The notes: generated from the sequence alone by a model not told the origin. 64,000 nucleotides of DNA from an uncultured Clostridia bacterium (GCA_946183365.1 CAMHAH010000001.1:1-64000); one strand, 5' to 3'; positions 41,896 to 51,414 are shown, numbered from the stretch's first letter. A program made the numbers and translations.

Positions 41896-43479
41896 TCATG
41901 AAACTATTATTCTCTCGGCTACCTTTATGCCGTCCACGGCGGCTGATACTATACCGCCCGCGTAGCCCGCGCCCTCGCCGCAGGGGTAAAGGCCGATAAG
42001 GCTCACGCTCTGCATATCCTCGCCGCGGAGGATGCGTATCGGCGACGAGCTGCGGCTCTCGACCGCGGTAAGAACAGCGTCGGGATGATTGAAGCCGCGA
42101 AGCTTTCTGTCTAAAAGCGGCAGAGCCTCTCTCAAAGAGCCCGTTACAAACTCAGGCAGAACGCTGTCAAGGTCGGCAAAGCTCGTGCCGGGCTTATAGC
42201 TGGGCAGCACCTCGCCGAAGCGGGAGCTCTTTACTCCCTTTATAAAATCACCCGCTCGCGCGACGGGAGCGCTGTAATCTCCGCCGCCAGCGATAAAAGC
42301 CTTTCTCTCGAGCTCACGCTGGAAGTACATACCCTTGAGCGCCTTATCGGAAATGATATCGTCGGGGTTCACGGTGACCAGCAAAGCGGCGTTTGAGTTC
42401 ACCTTATCGCGGGCGAATTCACTCATGCCGTTAGTGACCACGCTGCCGGGCTCGCTCTGAGCCGCTACTACGACGCCGCCCGGACACATACAGAAGGTAT
42501 ACACTCCCCTGCCGTCTTTAAGATGCACGCTCTGCTTATAATAAGCGGAGGGCAAGCTCTTGTGCATATCGCCGTACTGAGAGCGGTCTATGCTCTCTCT
42601 TAGGTGCTCTATGCGTACGCCGACCGAAAAAGGCTTTGGCTGCGTCATGATACCCATGCCGTGTATCAGCTCAAAGGTATCTCTCGCGCTGTGACCTACG
42701 GCGAGCACGAGCTCTGTACAGTCAATAAGACGCTTTGAGCCGTTATGCTCGACCTCGGCGGCGTATATCCTGCCGTCGCGGGCCTTGATATCGCTTAGCT
42801 TTGTATCAAAGTATATATCCGCGCCGAGTTTTATCAGCTCCTTGCGGATATTTCTGACAGTCTCGCGCAGCTTATCGGTGCCGATATGCGGCTTTGCGTT
42901 ATAGAGTATCTCTTCGGGCGCTCCGTGAGCGGCGAACTCGAGCAGTACCTTTCGCGATCTGCCGTCTTTTGTGCCGGTATTCAGCTTACCGTCTGAGAAA
43001 GTACCCGCTCCGCCCTCGCCGAACTGAACGTTGCACTCGGGATCCAAGACGGCTTTGGTCCACATGGCTTGTACAGCCTTTGAACGCTCCTCTACCCTTG
43101 AGCCGCGCTCAATGATTATCGGCTTGATGCCGCTCTGAGCAAGGGTAAGAGCGCAGAACAGACCCGCGGGACCGCTGCCGACGATGAGCGGCCGCTTGCT
43201 CTTGTCCTTCGGGGTAAGCGGGATATATCTGTACTCTTCGGTCAAAGAAGCGTTCTTGCTCTTTGATTTACCGAGAGCGGACTTCTCGTTGATATTGAGA
43301 TAAACGTCTACACTCGTCGTATAATGTATGCTGTCCTTATGACGAGCGTCTATCGAGCGTCGGTAAAGCGAGGCTCTGTCGATAGCCTTTGTCGGTACTC
43401 TCAGCTCTCTCGAACAGGCTTTGAGAATATCCTCATCCGTATAGTTTATCGGGAGCTTGATACTATTGACGCGTATCAT
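41896..43479 (-). CDS. FAD-dependent oxidoreductase (COG2509 type)
   Basis: A 527-residue uncharacterised FAD-dependent dehydrogenase family protein (COG2509). The N-terminal ~85 residues form a small alpha-beta domain (RELRVPTKAIDRASLYRRSI). It is followed by a Rossmann FAD site PLIVGSGPAGLFCALTLAQSG (~97), then NVQFGEGGAGTFSDGKLNT, a family hallmark, and GLYPCGEGAGYAGGIVSAA.DG near the C terminus. Substrate unknown. It overlaps the upstream flavoprotein gene by 4 nt (ATGA), so the two are translationally coupled and probably act together. Confidence 0.85.
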   Translation of the reverse strand: MIRVNSIKLPINYTDEDILKACSRELRVPTKAIDRASLYRRSIDARHKDSIHYTTSVDVYLNINEKSALGKSKSKNASLTEEYRYIPLTPKDKSKRPLIVGSGPAGLFCALTLAQSGIKPIIIERGSRVEERSKAVQAMWTKAVLDPECNVQFGEGGAGTFSDGKLNTGTKDGRSRKVLLEFAAHGAPEEILYNAKPHIGTDKLRETVRNIRKELIKLGADIYFDTKLSDIKARDGRIYAAEVEHNGSKRLIDCTELVLAVGHSARDTFELIHGMGIMTQPKPFSVGVRIEHLRESIDRSQYGDMHKSLPSAYYKQSVHLKDGRGVYTFCMCPGGVVVAAQSEPGSVVTNGMSEFARDKVNSNAALLVTVNPDDIISDKALKGMYFQRELERKAFIAGGGDYSAPVARAGDFIKGVKSSRFGEVLPSYKPGTSFADLDSVLPEFVTGSLREALPLLDRKLRGFNHPDAVLTAVESRSSSPIRILRGEDMQSVSLIGLYPCGEGAGYAGGIVSAAVDGIKVAERIIVS

Positions 43480-44693
43480 AGGCTGTCACCCGCGCACATT
43501 CCGCTCGCGAACGCAAACTGCAGATTATAGCCGCCGCAGTCGCCGTCTATATCGAGGGCTTCACCGATTATATACAAGCCCCTGTGCTTTTTGCTCTCAA
43601 ATGTACGGTGATCTATCTCGCTGAGCTTTACACCGCCCGCGGTGACCTGAGCCTTGTTGAAGTCCCGATTGGGCTCGCATTTGAAGCGCCAGTTGTTTAT
43701 GGTATAGCTTATCCTTTTTAATTCTTTATCAGAAATATCACTACACGGAGCCGAGGGCTTTATCCCGCAGGTTTTAAGGAGAGCTATGCCGATATTCTTA
43801 TGGAATATACCCACGAACAGCTCGCTTATCGGAGCGTTCTTGCTCCGTGAAGCTCTGTTTGAGAGCTCTGTATATATCTCGTCGGTGTCGAGCTCGGGCA
43901 GGAGCGAGACCGCTATCTCACAGCCGCCCTTATTAGCCTCGCGCGACAGATTGAATACGCAGATACCCGACAGAGCGCCGTCGGTGAACTGGACCTCACC
44001 GCTCTCGGATTTAATTACCTTGTTATCCTTTATCAGGCTGACCCGAGCCAAAGCTCTGATACCCTTGAGCGAACGCAGGATATCGCTCTTGACCTTAACG
44101 GGAGAGAGCGAGGGATAGAGCTTGGTAACGCTCAGTCCCGGCATACGCAGGATATCCGCGCTGCCGCTCTCTCTGCCTGCATGATCGGCTCTTCCGCCCG
44201 TGGCGATCACCAGCTTATCGGCGATAATACGCCTGTCGGGAGTGACTATCTCATAGCCCTTAGAGAGCTTTTGTATCCCGGTTATCTCAGCACCGCAGTA
44301 TTCTTCTATTCCTAGCTCCGCTATTCTCTTGCGCAAAACGTCGAGGACCGAGCTTGCCTGATTGGACAGAGGATATACCCTGCCCTCGCTGTCGGCGTGG
44401 GTGAACAGTCCGAGGCCTCGAAAACAATCCGTTACAGTCTTATCATTATATTTCTTAAAAAGAATATTTATCAATTCTTTACTGCCGTCGCCGTGATAGC
44501 TGTCGGCTGACGCTCCGAGATGGCTCAGATTGCACCTGCCGTTGCCTGTGACCAAGAGCTTCTTACCGACGCGGTCAGCCTTCTCAATGATCATCACGCT
44601 CTTATCGCCGTGCTTTTCGGCGGCTCTTACGGCGCACATCATACCTGCCGCGCCGGCGCCGATTACAGCAGCGTATACTCTTTGCTTATTCAT
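43476..44693 (-). CDS. HI0933/YhiN-family flavoprotein
   Basis: A 405-residue NAD(P)/FAD-dependent oxidoreductase of the HI0933/YhiN (BaiN-like) family. FAD-binding GxGxxG in VIGAGAAGMMCAVRAAE (~11), the family motif GKKLLVTGNGRCNLSH (~48-63), a central insertion domain, and GGYNLQFAFASGMCAG at the C terminus. Physiological substrate not established for most members. It lies 1 nt downstream of the small export-type gene with no clear ribosome site, consistent with translational coupling. Confidence 0.85.
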   Translation of the reverse strand: MNKQRVYAAVIGAGAAGMMCAVRAAEKHGDKSVMIIEKADRVGKKLLVTGNGRCNLSHLGASADSYHGDGSKELINILFKKYNDKTVTDCFRGLGLFTHADSEGRVYPLSNQASSVLDVLRKRIAELGIEEYCGAEITGIQKLSKGYEIVTPDRRIIADKLVIATGGRADHAGRESGSADILRMPGLSVTKLYPSLSPVKVKSDILRSLKGIRALARVSLIKDNKVIKSESGEVQFTDGALSGICVFNLSREANKGGCEIAVSLLPELDTDEIYTELSNRASRSKNAPISELFVGIFHKNIGIALLKTCGIKPSAPCSDISDKELKRISYTINNWRFKCEPNRDFNKAQVTAGGVKLSEIDHRTFESKKHRGLYIIGEALDIDGDCGGYNLQFAFASGMCAGDSL

Positions 44694-44694
44694 C

Positions 44695-45177
44695 TTATTT
44701 AGGAGCGAAGATCGCGCCTATCGCACCGAAGATACCCATCGAAGCCAGACCCATTATCACGCCTGCGATGATGACCCCGAGCATGACGGCGATAACGCTC
44801 TTCTTGAAATCCATATCGAGCATAGAAGCGGCGAGGGTACCCGTCCACGCGCCTGTGCCCGGCAGCGGGATACCGACAAAGAGCATGAGGGCTACATAAA
44901 GACCCCTGCCGGCTTTAGACTGCAGCTTCTTGCCGCCCTTCTCGCCCTTCTCGAGACAGAAGGTAAAGAACTTTCCGATATACTTCTTATCCTTGCCCCA
45001 TTCAAGTATCTTTCTCGCGAAAAGATAGATGAACGGTACGGGCAGCATATTGCCGATTATGGCGACGATATACGCGATCACCATATTACAGTTCATACCT
45101 ACGGCATAAGGGATAGCTCCCCTGAGCTCGATAAGCGGCACCATTGAAATAAGAAACACAACAATATAATGTATCAT
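44695..45177 (-). CDS. Small multi-drug export family membrane protein
   Basis: A 160-residue membrane protein of the PF06695 (small multi-drug export, COG2426) family. ~4 hydrophobic segments with MVPLIELRGAIPYAVG near the start, the GNMLPVPFIYLFARKI helix and VGIPLPGTGAWTGTLAA. The transport role is by name only and weakly supported experimentally. The ATG at 45177 is preceded by aaggag; an upstream frame lacks this. First gene of a three-gene minus-strand unit behind a TTGAAA-N17-TATAAT promoter. Confidence 0.82.
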   Translation of the reverse strand: MIHYIVVFLISMVPLIELRGAIPYAVGMNCNMVIAYIVAIIGNMLPVPFIYLFARKILEWGKDKKYIGKFFTFCLEKGEKGGKKLQSKAGRGLYVALMLFVGIPLPGTGAWTGTLAASMLDMDFKKSVIAVMLGVIIAGVIMGLASMGIFGAIGAIFAPK

Positions 45178-45210
45178 GATTGACTCCTTGTTCACAAAAC
45201 TTACCATAGC

Positions 45211-45239
45211 ATTATAACTGAAAAAACCATACTTTTCAA
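45211..45239 (-). promoter_or_regulatory. Promoter of the export/flavoprotein unit
   Basis: Minus strand TTGAAA, 17 nt, TATAAT. Confidence 0.65.
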
Positions 45240-45278
45240 CACTTATTTGAACGATACATAAAACTTATATTAATACAT

Positions 45279-45307
45279 TTGACATCTTATGACTAATTGA
45301 TTACAAT
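45279..45307 (+). promoter_or_regulatory. Promoter of the VanZ-to-HAD unit
   Basis: TTGACA, 17 nt, TACAAT, with the start codon ~25-40 nt downstream. Confidence 0.65.
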
Positions 45308-45331
45308 AATTCAGGATTAACCTTGATTATC

Positions 45332-45829
45332 ATGAGGTGTGATTTGAAGGATAAAAAGCTATTGACGGCGCGGATAATAATGACCGCGCTGACGGTCGCG
45401 GCGATCGGATTTATATTCGGTAACTCATCCATGAGCGCCGAGGTCTCTGCCGAAGAGAGCAGCTATGTGATGGAATTCATTAATAGAGTGCTGTGCTCTA
45501 TAAACTCCGACTGGAGCCTGAATGATTTTGTCGTCCGCAAGCTCGCTCACTTCACCGAGTTTGCGATATTGGGCGCTCTGCTCACGATTACCGTGTATCT
45601 GTATACAGGCAAAAGGCTCAAAAGCCTTGTCATATCCGTCCCTATCGGGATATGTATCGCCGTAAGCGACGAGCTGATACAGACCGCGTCCGAGGGCCGC
45701 TCGTGCGAGATCAGAGATATGCTGATAGACAGCTCGGGCGTGATAATCGCCGCTCTGTGCGTGATACTGATAATCACACTGATATCAAAGCGTAAAGAAA
45801 AACTGACGGAAGGTGTAAAAATTGACTGA
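45332..45829 (+). CDS. VanZ-family membrane protein
   Basis: A ~165-residue VanZ-like protein (PF04892) with four hydrophobic segments. Family marks: IFGNSSMSAE (~22), VVRKLAHFTEFAILGALL (~70), and SDELIQTASEGRSCEIRDMLIDSSG (conserved E/R region, quoted in part). VanZ gives low-level teicoplanin resistance in enterococci; most homologs have no known role. The start is uncertain: ATG at 45332 has a distant agga, while a TTG at 45344 has gaggtg close by. First gene of the plus-strand run; its end overlaps the MATE gene. Confidence 0.82.
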   Translation: MRCDLKDKKLLTARIIMTALTVAAIGFIFGNSSMSAEVSAEESSYVMEFINRVLCSINSDWSLNDFVVRKLAHFTEFAILGALLTITVYLYTGKRLKSLVISVPIGICIAVSDELIQTASEGRSCEIRDMLIDSSGVIIAALCVILIITLISKRKEKLTEGVKID

Positions 45830-47213
45830 AGCGCCGAATAAAATGGGCGTAAAGCCTATGCTGCCGCTCTTGTTGAGCATGTCGCTGCCCGCGATGTTCT
45901 CGATGATGATACAGGCACTATACAACGTAGTAGACAGCATATTCGTAGCGAGGTTCCACCCCGACGCCCTGCAGGCGGTCTCGCTCGCGTATCCTTTACA
46001 GATGATACTTATATCCTTCGGAGTAGGTACCGCTGTAGGCGTGAACTCGTTGATAGCACGCAGACTTGGAGCTAAGAATTATCAGGAGGCGAACAACGCC
46101 GCTACGACGGGTCTTGTACTTGCTGCCTTCAACTGGATATTGTTCCTGATAATCGGTCTGGTATTCTCAAGGCCGTTCATATCGATGTTCACAAAGGATC
46201 CCACCGTCGTGAGCTACGGTACTCAATACCTGACTATCGTGTTGTGTGCCTCATACGGTATGACCACCTCGGTCATGGGTGAAAAGACCCTGCAGGCGAC
46301 GGGCAATATGATATTCCCTATGCTCACTCAGCTGTTGGGCGCTGTGGTCAACATCATCCTCGACCCTCTCATGATATTCGGTATCGGCTTCTTCCCGAGG
46401 ATGGGCGTAGCGGGCGCCGCCGTAGCGACGGTCATCGGTCAGTTCTGTTCAATGACTTTCGTACTGATAATCCTCTTTAAGAAAAAGCACGATATAAAGA
46501 TAAGTTTCAAGGGCTTCAGTTTGAAGAAAGAAACGCTCAAGAACATATACGCGGTAGGCTTTCCGGCTATCATCATGCAGAGCATAGGCTCGGTAATGGT
46601 ATCGGGCATCAACGCGATAATCTCAATAGCCGACGTTACCGCTGAGACCGCCGCGGCATACATCAACGCGTTCGGTATATACTTCAAGCTGCAGAGCTTT
46701 GTATTCATGCCCGTATTCGGACTTAATCAGGGCGTGTCGCCGATCATCGGCTACAACTACGGCGCGAGGAACAAAGAACGCCTGTACTCAGCATTCAGGC
46801 TCGGTCTGATAATCGCCGCGGTAATAATGGCGGCGGGTACTCTTTTGTTCCAGCTCGCTCCCGAATGGCTTCTCTCTCTGTTTGAATCTGACGCCGCCGC
46901 GGACGCTTCTGCAAATATTATGCTGACAGAGGTCGGCGCGCCTGTTCTCAGGATAATCAGCATATCGTTCATGTTCGCCGCCTGCGGTATCATGTTCGCT
47001 ACACTCTTTCAGGCGGTCGGCAAGGGCTTATACAGCATGATAATGTCTGTGGGCAGACAGCTCGTGATACTTCTGCCGGTAGCGTACCTCTTGTCTAAGA
47101 TCAACCTCGAAGCAATGTGGTACTCCTTCCCTATCGCCGAGATAGTCTGTCTCGGAATAGCGGTAGTATTCTTCATAAAGCTGCGTAAAAACGAGCTGAG
47201 CAAGCTCGACTGA
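45822..47213 (+). CDS. MATE family efflux transporter
   Basis: 463 residues, twelve predicted membrane helices, MATE family (PF01554), a Na+- or H+-coupled exporter of cationic compounds. Typical segments: SLPAMFSMMIQALYNVVDSI (~20), GVGTAVGVNSLIARRLGAKN (~60), QGVSPIIGYNYGARN (~300). The start is TTG, 8 nt inside the end of VanZ, with ggaaggtg upstream. Normal length. Substrate cannot be told. Confidence 0.92.
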   Translation: MTEAPNKMGVKPMLPLLLSMSLPAMFSMMIQALYNVVDSIFVARFHPDALQAVSLAYPLQMILISFGVGTAVGVNSLIARRLGAKNYQEANNAATTGLVLAAFNWILFLIIGLVFSRPFISMFTKDPTVVSYGTQYLTIVLCASYGMTTSVMGEKTLQATGNMIFPMLTQLLGAVVNIILDPLMIFGIGFFPRMGVAGAAVATVIGQFCSMTFVLIILFKKKHDIKISFKGFSLKKETLKNIYAVGFPAIIMQSIGSVMVSGINAIISIADVTAETAAAYINAFGIYFKLQSFVFMPVFGLNQGVSPIIGYNYGARNKERLYSAFRLGLIIAAVIMAAGTLLFQLAPEWLLSLFESDAAADASANIMLTEVGAPVLRIISISFMFAACGIMFATLFQAVGKGLYSMIMSVGRQLVILLPVAYLLSKINLEAMWYSFPIAEIVCLGIAVVFFIKLRKNELSKLD

Positions 47214-47258
47214 TACATAAATAAACTTGTCGCCTCATATTGTATATGGGGTGACATA

Positions 47259-47618
47259 ATGAGCGAAATACATAAAAGCGAGATAATCTATGAAGAGGGC
47301 TGGCGAGAGACCGCGCCGTCCGCTGAGGCGGAGCCTCTGCCTGTCGACGAGACGCCCATAGAGAATACAGCCGAGAAGCATACCGAGACCAAGCCGCTGC
47401 TCATAAGCATACAGCTTGTACTGTGTCTGCTGCTGGCCTTGGCGCTGTTCCTGCTCAAAAGCATGGACAGCGAGATATATCACGATTTCATCGATTATTA
47501 TCACGACGAGCTGAAAAAGCCGATGGTATCTCAAGGGGTCTTTGATACCTTGGATGTGACTAAGCTCTTCCAAAGCCCCGAGGTACAATCAACTCCCGAT
47601 GAAGCTGAGGATAGGTAA
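47259..47618 (+). CDS. Bitopic protein in the SpoIVFA position
   Basis: 119 residues: an acidic cytoplasmic N terminus (~45), one membrane helix (LLISIQLVLCLLLALALFLL, 46-65) and a short outer part (~50 residues). It overlaps the M50 protease gene by 20 nt. In many Clostridia the gene before a SpoIVFB-type M50 protease is SpoIVFA-like, a bitopic protein with a LytM domain outside. Topology and position match, but the LytM domain is missing. It may be a reduced SpoIVFA or an unrelated partner. Ribosome site ggggtga. Confidence 0.6.
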   Translation: MSEIHKSEIIYEEGWRETAPSAEAEPLPVDETPIENTAEKHTETKPLLISIQLVLCLLLALALFLLKSMDSEIYHDFIDYYHDELKKPMVSQGVFDTLDVTKLFQSPEVQSTPDEAEDR

Positions 47619-48168
47619 GCTAAAGCTCGTCATCGGATATGAGGCGGTCGCCGCTATGACGGCAGTGCTCATACTTGACAGAGAGAACTATGTCATCTGC
47701 TGTTTCTTGGCTGCTATGCTCCACGAAATGGGACATATACTGATGATGCTCTTATTCAAGGTCAGGATAAGAGAGATAGATCTAAGGCTGTTTGACATAC
47801 TTATCCGCGGCGATGAGCCGAGAAGCCTAAAGGCGGATATATCCATAACCCTCGGCGGAATAATGATGAACCTGGTATCGGCTGTCGTCTTACTGCCGAT
47901 AAGCGTGAAGCTCTCTCTGCCGAATATCGCTCTCGCGGTCTTTAATATCCTGCCTGTTATGAGCCTTGACGGAGGGCATCTCTTATATATCCTGTTGTCA
48001 AGGCGATTTGACGCCCGCTTTTGTGATAATGCCCTCAGACTAACTACGTTTATTTTTATCCTGCCGTTTATGACGGCGGGTATTTATATACTCATCAACA
48101 GCGGATATAATTATTCTTTATTAGCAATATCATTGTATCTGCTGACGGTTTTATTCATCAGGAAATAG
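47599..48168 (+). CDS. spoIVFB: SpoIVFB-like M50 intramembrane metalloprotease
   Basis: A 189-residue site-2-type zinc protease. The HExxH motif is in AAMLHEMGHILMM (~43-47) within a membrane helix, and the second metal-site motif NILPVMSLDGGHLL (~118-131) corresponds to NxxPxxxLDGG. Four to six hydrophobic segments; no CBS domain, so it is shorter than Bacillus SpoIVFB (~288). SpoIVFB cleaves pro-sigma-K in the mother cell. With SpoIVB and BofA in the window this is the expected role, though other S2P roles are possible. It overlaps the upstream bitopic gene and is 8 nt from the radical-SAM gene, matching the usual Clostridial order. Confidence 0.82.
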   Translation: MKLRIGKLKLVIGYEAVAAMTAVLILDRENYVICCFLAAMLHEMGHILMMLLFKVRIREIDLRLFDILIRGDEPRSLKADISITLGGIMMNLVSAVVLLPISVKLSLPNIALAVFNILPVMSLDGGHLLYILLSRRFDARFCDNALRLTTFIFILPFMTAGIYILINSGYNYSLLAISLYLLTVLFIRK

Positions 48169-48176
48169 GTGTTTAT

Positions 48177-50021
48177 ATGTATCCCAAAGAAATCGAAAGA
48201 CTGCTCCTCAAGGTACAGAAGCCCGGCCGCTATGTCGGCGGAGAGCTCGGAGAGGTGATAAAGGACAAGCGTGACGTAGAGGTTCGCTTCGCGTTCTGCT
48301 TCCCCGATACATACGAGATAGGTATGTCTCATCTGGGTATCAAGATACTCTACAGTCTATTCAACGAGAAGCCGTATATCTGGTGCGAGCGCGTGTTCGC
48401 TCCGTGGATAGATATGGAGGCTCAGATGAGAGAGCATGATATCCCGCTCTACGCCCTCGAGTCGGGCGACCCTCTGTATGACTTCGACTTCATCGGCTTC
48501 ACCCTTCAATATGAGCTCAGCTACACCAATATACTGAATATGTTGTCGCTCGGCGGAATACCGCTTTTGAGCAAGGACAGGCACGGGCTCGAGCACATAG
48601 TCGTCGCTGGCGGTCCCTGCGCCTGCAATCCCGAGCCAATCACCGACTTCATAGATATATTCTTCCTCGGCGACGGAGAAGAGGTCGACCTCGAGGTCAT
48701 CGAACTATACCGCGAGTGCAAGAAAGAGGGTTGCGACAGGGCTGAGTTCCTGCGCCGCGCCTCACAGATAAAGGGCGTTTATGTTCCCTCTCTGTATGAC
48801 GTAAGCTATAATGACGACGCTACCATCCGTTCCGTAACGCCGAGGGACGGAGCTCCCGCGGTCATCGAGAAACGCGTCATGATGAACATGGACGAAAGCT
48901 ACTATCCCGATAATTTTGTCGTACCTAATATCGAGATCGTTCACGACAGAGCTGTCGAAGAGATATTCCGCGGCTGTATACGCGGCTGCCGCTTCTGTCA
49001 GGCGGGCTTTCTATACCGCCCCGTAAGAGAGAAATCGGTCGAGTGCATCAGCAAGCAGTGTCACGCTCTGTGCAGGAACACAGGCTATGACGAGGTATCT
49101 CTCTCGTCGCTGAGCTCGAGCGACTACTCTCAGGTAGTGCCTATGCTGAAGGAGCTGAACTCATGGGCTAAGCCTGAGAACGTAAGTCTCTCTCTGCCTT
49201 CTCTGAGGGTCGACGGCTTCTCTGATGATATCCTTGACGAAATAAAGACCGTGCGCAAAAGCGGTCTCACCTTTGCTCCCGAGGCGGGTTCTCAACGTCT
49301 CAGAGACGCTATAAACAAGAATGTACACGAGGACGAGCTCATCAACACCTGCCGCGTTGCCTTTGACGGCGGCTATACGACGGTCAAGCTGTATTTCATG
49401 ATAGGTCTGCCCACAGAGACTATGGACGACGTCGCGGATATAGCGAACCTCGGCAGAAAGGTCGTAGACACCTTCTACAGCGCCGAGGGACGAGTTAAGG
49501 GCAAGTCCCCGAGGGTCACCGTCTCAGCTTCTTCATTTGTGCCGAAGCCCTTTACCCCATTCCAGTGGGAGCCTCAGGACACTATGGATGTGCTCAAGGA
49601 GAAGCAGCAGCACATCAAGAATTCTATCACGACCAAGAAGATAACATATAATTATCACGCCTCGGACACTTCGTTCTTAGAGGCTGTATTCGCCCGAGGC
49701 GACCGCAGGCTGAACAAGGCTCTCCTGCTCGCTCATGAGCGCGGTATACGCTTTGACGGCTGGAGCGACTGCTTTGACTTTCAGGCGTGGCTCGATGTTC
49801 TCAGCGACAGCGGTATCGATCCCGCGTTCTACGCTAACCGCCGCCGCTCGTTCGACGAGGTTTTGCCGTGGGATCACCTTGACTACGGCGTTACAAAGAG
49901 CTTTTTACAGCGCGAGTGCGAGCGCGCTTACCGCTCAGAGGCTTCGCCCAACTGCCGTGAGAAGTGCATGGGCTGCGGAGCTATGAAATACGGCGGAGGT
50001 GTTTGCTATGAAGAACGTTAG
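48177..50021 (+). CDS. TIGR03960-type B12-binding radical SAM protein
   Basis: A 614-residue radical SAM protein with an N-terminal B12-binding-like domain (~1-200; LGIKILYSLFNEKPYIWCER) and the radical SAM core starting with the cluster motif RGCIRGCRFCQAGF (~263-275, CxxxCxxC), then VSLSSLSSSDY and PEAGSQRLRDAINKN. A C-terminal Cys-rich end (CREKCMGCGAMKYGG) may hold a second cluster. Function is unknown; in Clostridia it is almost always paired with the DUF2344 protein that follows here. Ribosome site aggtg. Confidence 0.92.
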   Translation: MYPKEIERLLLKVQKPGRYVGGELGEVIKDKRDVEVRFAFCFPDTYEIGMSHLGIKILYSLFNEKPYIWCERVFAPWIDMEAQMREHDIPLYALESGDPLYDFDFIGFTLQYELSYTNILNMLSLGGIPLLSKDRHGLEHIVVAGGPCACNPEPITDFIDIFFLGDGEEVDLEVIELYRECKKEGCDRAEFLRRASQIKGVYVPSLYDVSYNDDATIRSVTPRDGAPAVIEKRVMMNMDESYYPDNFVVPNIEIVHDRAVEEIFRGCIRGCRFCQAGFLYRPVREKSVECISKQCHALCRNTGYDEVSLSSLSSSDYSQVVPMLKELNSWAKPENVSLSLPSLRVDGFSDDILDEIKTVRKSGLTFAPEAGSQRLRDAINKNVHEDELINTCRVAFDGGYTTVKLYFMIGLPTETMDDVADIANLGRKVVDTFYSAEGRVKGKSPRVTVSASSFVPKPFTPFQWEPQDTMDVLKEKQQHIKNSITTKKITYNYHASDTSFLEAVFARGDRRLNKALLLAHERGIRFDGWSDCFDFQAWLDVLSDSGIDPAFYANRRRSFDEVLPWDHLDYGVTKSFLQRECERAYRSEASPNCREKCMGCGAMKYGGGVCYEER

Positions 50022-50673
50022 GGTCATTTATGAGAAGAACGGTCCGTGCAAGTATATCTCTCACCTCGACACCAACCGCGTCATGCTGAGAGCTATCGGC
50101 AAGAGCAAGCTGAATATCTGGTATACCGAGGGCTTCAACCGTCACGCGTATATCACCTTTGCTCTGCCGCTCTCGCTCGGCTTCGGATCGACCTGTGAGA
50201 GCATGGACTTTCGTATCCTCGACGATAACGAGGACCTCTCAGCTATCCCCGAAAGGCTCAATTGCTGTCTGCCAAAGGGTATCAGAGTGCTGTCCTGCAA
50301 AGAAGCCGTGTACAAGCCCGCGGATATAGAGTCCGCCGAATATGATATTACCCTTGAGGCCATGGACTCGAATGATATTTCTGAAAAAGAATTATCAATT
50401 AAGCTGAACGAGTTTCTCAGCCTTCCCGAGATCATCGTTGAGAAGAAAACTAAAAAAGGCATTAAGAACGTAGATCTCAAGGGCTATATACTCCGCTTTG
50501 AGCTCAGCGACGGCGACAAGGTAGGTTTCAGCCTCACTCTGCCCGCTGGATCATCGCTCAATATCAATCCCAATCTGCTGATAAACGCGTTCTCGGACTA
50601 TATCGGGACGGAGCTTTATGCCGACATCACACGGACAGGCGTATTTATCAAAGGAGGCAAGAGCTTTGAATAA
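50008..50673 (+). CDS. TIGR03936/DUF2344 radical-SAM-linked protein
   Basis: 221 residues of the DUF2344 family (TIGR03936). It opens with VRVIYEKNGPCKYISHLDTNR and continues with AYITFALPLSLGFGSTCESMDF, the family's two best-conserved blocks. The start at 50008 follows ggaggtg; it overlaps the end of the radical SAM gene by 14 nt. The pair often occurs as a fusion elsewhere, so the two proteins probably form a complex. The biochemical role is unknown; RNA or tRNA modification has been suggested for such families, without proof here. Confidence 0.9.
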   Translation: MKNVRVIYEKNGPCKYISHLDTNRVMLRAIGKSKLNIWYTEGFNRHAYITFALPLSLGFGSTCESMDFRILDDNEDLSAIPERLNCCLPKGIRVLSCKEAVYKPADIESAEYDITLEAMDSNDISEKELSIKLNEFLSLPEIIVEKKTKKGIKNVDLKGYILRFELSDGDKVGFSLTLPAGSSLNINPNLLINAFSDYIGTELYADITRTGVFIKGGKSFE

Positions 50674-51361
50674 GCGCTATGATATCGTCCTGCTCGACGC
50701 AGACGAGACGGTATATGACTTCAAGCTCGCAGAAAAAACAGCCGTAAGCGAGACACTGAGGAAATTCGGAGTTGAGCCGACTGACGATACGGTAAGCCTG
50801 TACAGCGATATCAACCTGAGCTGTTGGAAGGCTCTCGAGCGCGGCGAACTAAGCAGAGACGACTTAAAGCCGTATCGCTTCAAAAAACTGTTTGAGACCA
50901 TAGGCGCCGAGCCATGTGATTTCAACGAGGTGAACTCCGCCTATGAGCACAGGCTCTCTCAATGCTCATTTCTGCTTGACGGCGCTCTTGAATTCGTCAA
51001 AAAGCTGCATAAATTCTGCAAAATATACCTCGCCACAAACGGTCTGACCATACCCCAGACGGGCAGGTTTGACCGCGCCGCTATCAAGCCCTATGTAGAC
51101 GGCATCTATATCTCTGAACAGATAGGCGTAAGCAAGCCCGACAAGGGATATTTCGACTACATTTTCAACGATCTGGGCGTCACGGATAAAAGCCGCGTCA
51201 TCATGGTAGGCGACAGCCTGACCTCAGATATGCTCGGCGGCAGAAACGCGGGCATCGACACCTGCCTGTATCTCGGCTCATCCGAGCCCACAGGTAGCGA
51301 GCTGTGCGATCATGAGATCAGGGAGTACGACGAATTCTTTGATATTCTGCTGTATGACTGA
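50666..51361 (+). CDS. YjjG-like HAD-family nucleotidase
   Basis: A 231-residue HAD hydrolase of the YjjG type, which dephosphorylates (non-canonical) pyrimidine nucleotides. Motif I is DIVLLDADETVYDF (the nucleophile Asp and, two residues on, Asp), motif II is YLATNG, the Lys is in VSKPDKGYF, and motif IV is IMVGDSLTSDM. Here motif I reads DADET rather than DxDGT, as usual in YjjG. The TTG at 50666 follows aaaggagg and overlaps the upstream stop by 8 nt; any longer frame lies inside the previous gene. Last gene of the plus-strand run. Confidence 0.85.
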   Translation: MNKRYDIVLLDADETVYDFKLAEKTAVSETLRKFGVEPTDDTVSLYSDINLSCWKALERGELSRDDLKPYRFKKLFETIGAEPCDFNEVNSAYEHRLSQCSFLLDGALEFVKKLHKFCKIYLATNGLTIPQTGRFDRAAIKPYVDGIYISEQIGVSKPDKGYFDYIFNDLGVTDKSRVIMVGDSLTSDMLGGRNAGIDTCLYLGSSEPTGSELCDHEIREYDEFFDILLYD

Positions 51362-51414
51362 CAGCCGTCGGATCGGTTGCTATACAGCGCTCATCTTAAT
51401 GATTGAAACAAGTA

